This document shows positions 31,286 through 32,651 of a stretch of 32,651 nucleotides of DNA, piece by piece; position 1 is the stretch's first letter, and each line of letters begins with the position of its first letter. The stretch lies in the NCBI GenBank assembly GCA_017508965.1, contig JAFWQT010000089.1:1-32651 (forward strand), in the 5' to 3' direction. Under the pieces are notes generated by a model. The model was not told where the DNA came from. It searched no databases and saw only the letters and a list, made by a program, of their open reading frames with translations. The position numbers and the translations under genes are program-made. Source of the DNA: Prevotella sp. (GTDB taxonomy: Bacteria; Bacteroidota; Bacteroidia; Bacteroidales; Bacteroidaceae).

Positions 31286-32005
31286 TTATTCGTAATCGTC
31301 GATAACATTGTTCACGAAATCCATCATGGGCTTGGCCACCTTGAAGATTCTGACGGCCTCGTCAAGCCAGCCATCGCCTTCAAAGAAAGTATCGGGAACA
31401 ATGCGCCAGCAGCAGTAGTCCTTCATCCGTAGATACTGGATAAACTCATAGTCGCGGGGGAAACCTGCCGGTGCAGACTTCAGGTGAGTAATGCCGAAGC
31501 CTTTCGGGCTGACTGGCCACATCTCGCTATCCCCTTGCCTAACATCCTCTGGCCGGCCAAACAGCTTGACGAAATTCCGGCTTTCCACAATCTTTCGCCA
31601 TTGTTCGATATTTGCCATAATCTCATTGCGACAAGACGTCAAGATATTCGTAGGTAGCCAATAGCTGCCCACAGCCAGCATACAGTTGCCTGGTTCCAAG
31701 TGAATATAGTAGCCGCCGTGGAGTGCCTTCTTGCCGTGAGCACAGATATAGGCACCCAGATGACGCTTGTAGGGCGACTTGTCGGGTGAGAAACGGGTAT
31801 CGCGGTTGAAACGATAGACGGTATCCTTCACGGCTATATGGGCGATGGAATCGTCAAAATCAGTAATCCGCCCTATAGCCTTGGCTATCGAATCATTGAA
31901 ATCTTTCCTTACGATATCGTATTCCGCCTTGTTGGCATGAAACCACTCGCGGTTGTTGTTGGCAGCAATATCTCTAAGATACTGCAAGATTCTTTGTGCA
32001 TCCAC
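31286..32005 (-). CDS. DUF2461 domain-containing protein
   Basis: The 239-residue protein matches DUF2461, a widespread family of unknown function. Visible markers are NNREWFHANKAEYD (17-30), VYRFNRDTRFSPDKSPYKRHLGAY and GGYYIHLEPGNCMLAVGSY. There is no signal peptide. The start lies 15 bp downstream of the nth stop on the same strand, so both probably form one transcript. The family has no established biochemical activity that I can name. Confidence 0.88.
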   Translation of the reverse strand: MDAQRILQYLRDIAANNNREWFHANKAEYDIVRKDFNDSIAKAIGRITDFDDSIAHIAVKDTVYRFNRDTRFSPDKSPYKRHLGAYICAHGKKALHGGYYIHLEPGNCMLAVGSYWLPTNILTSCRNEIMANIEQWRKIVESRNFVKLFGRPEDVRQGDSEMWPVSPKGFGITHLKSAPAGFPRDYEFIQYLRMKDYCCWRIVPDTFFEGDGWLDEAVRIFKVAKPMMDFVNNVIDDYE

Positions 32006-32020
32006 CTTATTATATATTTA

Positions 32021-32651
32021 TTACAGTTTACTGTTGACAAGCAGTTTTGGGCAGAAATCGCCGAAAGGACACTCCTGGCATTTGGGCTGCCGGCTTTGGC
32101 AGATATAGCGGCCATGCAGCAGCAGCCAGTGGTGGGCATCGGCCCGTTGTGATTCCGGTATATATCTGGTCAGCTCTGCTTCCACCTTTGCCGGCGTATT
32201 GGCTTTCGACGACACTAATCCCAGACGATGACTTACACGGAACACATGTGTATCCACAGCAATGGCACTCCTGCCGAATGCGACAGCCTGTATCACATTG
32301 GCAGTCTTGCGCCCTACTCCCGGCAACTTCTGCAAGTCGTCCATCGTGTCAGGCACCTCGCCACCGAAATCGTTTACCAGCATCTTTGACATTTCCAGAA
32401 GATTGCGGGCTTTCGAGTTAGGATAACTGACCGAACGGATTAATTGCAAGATATCCTCGAAATCGCCCTTAGCCATAGAGCGGGCATCGGGAAAACGGCG
32501 AAACAACTCGGGGGTCACCTGATTGATTCGCTTATCGGTACACTGGGCACTGAGAACCGTAGCCACTAAAAGCTGAAAGACACTACCGAATTCGAGCTCG
32601 GTAGTGACTTTCGGCATCTTCTCGCTGAAATAAGCAAGAATGGTTTCGTAG
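32021..32651 (-). CDS. nth: Endonuclease III (partial, N-terminus beyond window)
   Basis: The visible part is a HhH-GPD DNA glycosylase/AP lyase that removes oxidised pyrimidines. The helix-hairpin-helix LPGVGRKTANVI includes the catalytic Lys, and AVDTHVFRVSHRLG supplies the catalytic Asp. The C-terminal Cys pattern C-x6-C-x2-C-x5-C (CQSRQPKCQECPFGDFC) is the 4Fe-4S loop. An internal ATG at 32615-32617 is not the true start: the frame continues upstream as YETILAYFSEK, matching the usual N-terminal helix, so about 5-10 residues lie outside the window. Confidence 0.94.
   Translation of the reverse strand, partial: YETILAYFSEKMPKVTTELEFGSVFQLLVATVLSAQCTDKRINQVTPELFRRFPDARSMAKGDFEDILQLIRSVSYPNSKARNLLEMSKMLVNDFGGEVPDTMDDLQKLPGVGRKTANVIQAVAFGRSAIAVDTHVFRVSHRLGLVSSKANTPAKVEAELTRYIPESQRADAHHWLLLHGRYICQSRQPKCQECPFGDFCPKLLVNSKL

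Noticed and set aside
32588-32603. GAATTCGAGCTCGGTA is identical to 16 bases of a common cloning-vector polylinker and could hint at vector contamination.
   Set aside because: It lies inside the conserved nth coding sequence (TTELEFGSV) with no break in frame on either side, so the match is coincidental. A flanking inverted repeat (CACTACCGA/TCGGTAGTG) explains part of its regularity.

Overview
The window reads as a core chromosomal segment of a Bacteroidales bacterium, most likely Prevotella or a close relative. The evidence is: promoters of the Bacteroidetes primary-sigma type (TTTG, about 19-20 bases, TAnnTTTG) before many genes; starts that mostly lack Shine-Dalgarno sites; a short 287-residue primary sigma factor; many lipoproteins, one with an acidic Ser/Asp/Glu run after the lipobox Cys; and lineage-typical families (DUF4494, DUF3127, DUF4835/PorD, TamL, clostripain-type C11 peptidase). 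Species-level assignment is inference.

Layout. 1-255: the tail of a broken IS110-type transposase and a G-rich repeat. 256-3826 (minus): an apparent four-gene operon of a WalJ/YycJ-like metallo-hydrolase, a MenA prenyltransferase with an unusual extra C-terminal domain, a DUF4494 protein and a YggS-type PLP protein. 3916-7364: a small lipoprotein whose 3' end overlaps a convergent TamL-type outer-membrane protein gene, with a SpoU/TrmH methyltransferase divergent from tamL. 7373-8210 (minus): YkvA-like DUF1232 protein and RNase P RNA. 8408-9898: HtrA/Deg protease. 10060-12847: primary sigma factor followed closely by a secreted Lys-rich protein, an HPr-kinase-like ATPase and a signal-peptidase-like Ser/His peptidase. 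12924-13355 (minus): DUF3127 protein with an SSB-like tail.

13503-21031 (plus) is a long co-directional run: dnaN, an ExoX-like exonuclease, coaBC, a DUF4835/PorD-like protein, recN and a pseudo-protease/TPR protein. It is followed by an intergenic region with an unusual 22-bp-period repeat array. 21368-22234 (minus): OmpH/Skp lipoprotein and a small membrane protein, divergent from pepD (22313-23770) and a small lipoprotein. 24241-24756 (minus): a lone ECF sigma factor. 24982-27036: htpG, preceded by an almost ideal sigma-54 promoter and a cluster of GATAC half-sites. 27205-31213: valS, carrying a 9-bp coding repeat, joined by one base to a surface-type clostripain-family lipoprotein. 31286-32651 (minus): DUF2461 protein and endonuclease III (cut by the window edge).

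Themes: envelope biogenesis and protein quality control (TamL, OmpH/Skp, HtrA, HtpG, PorD), DNA replication and repair (DnaN, exonuclease, RecN, Nth, DUF3127), and cofactor biosynthesis (CoaBC, MenA, YggS). The most promising unexplained items are the HPr-kinase-like/S26-like pair in the rpoD operon, the sigma-54 architecture at htpG, the 22-bp array, and the MenA fusion.
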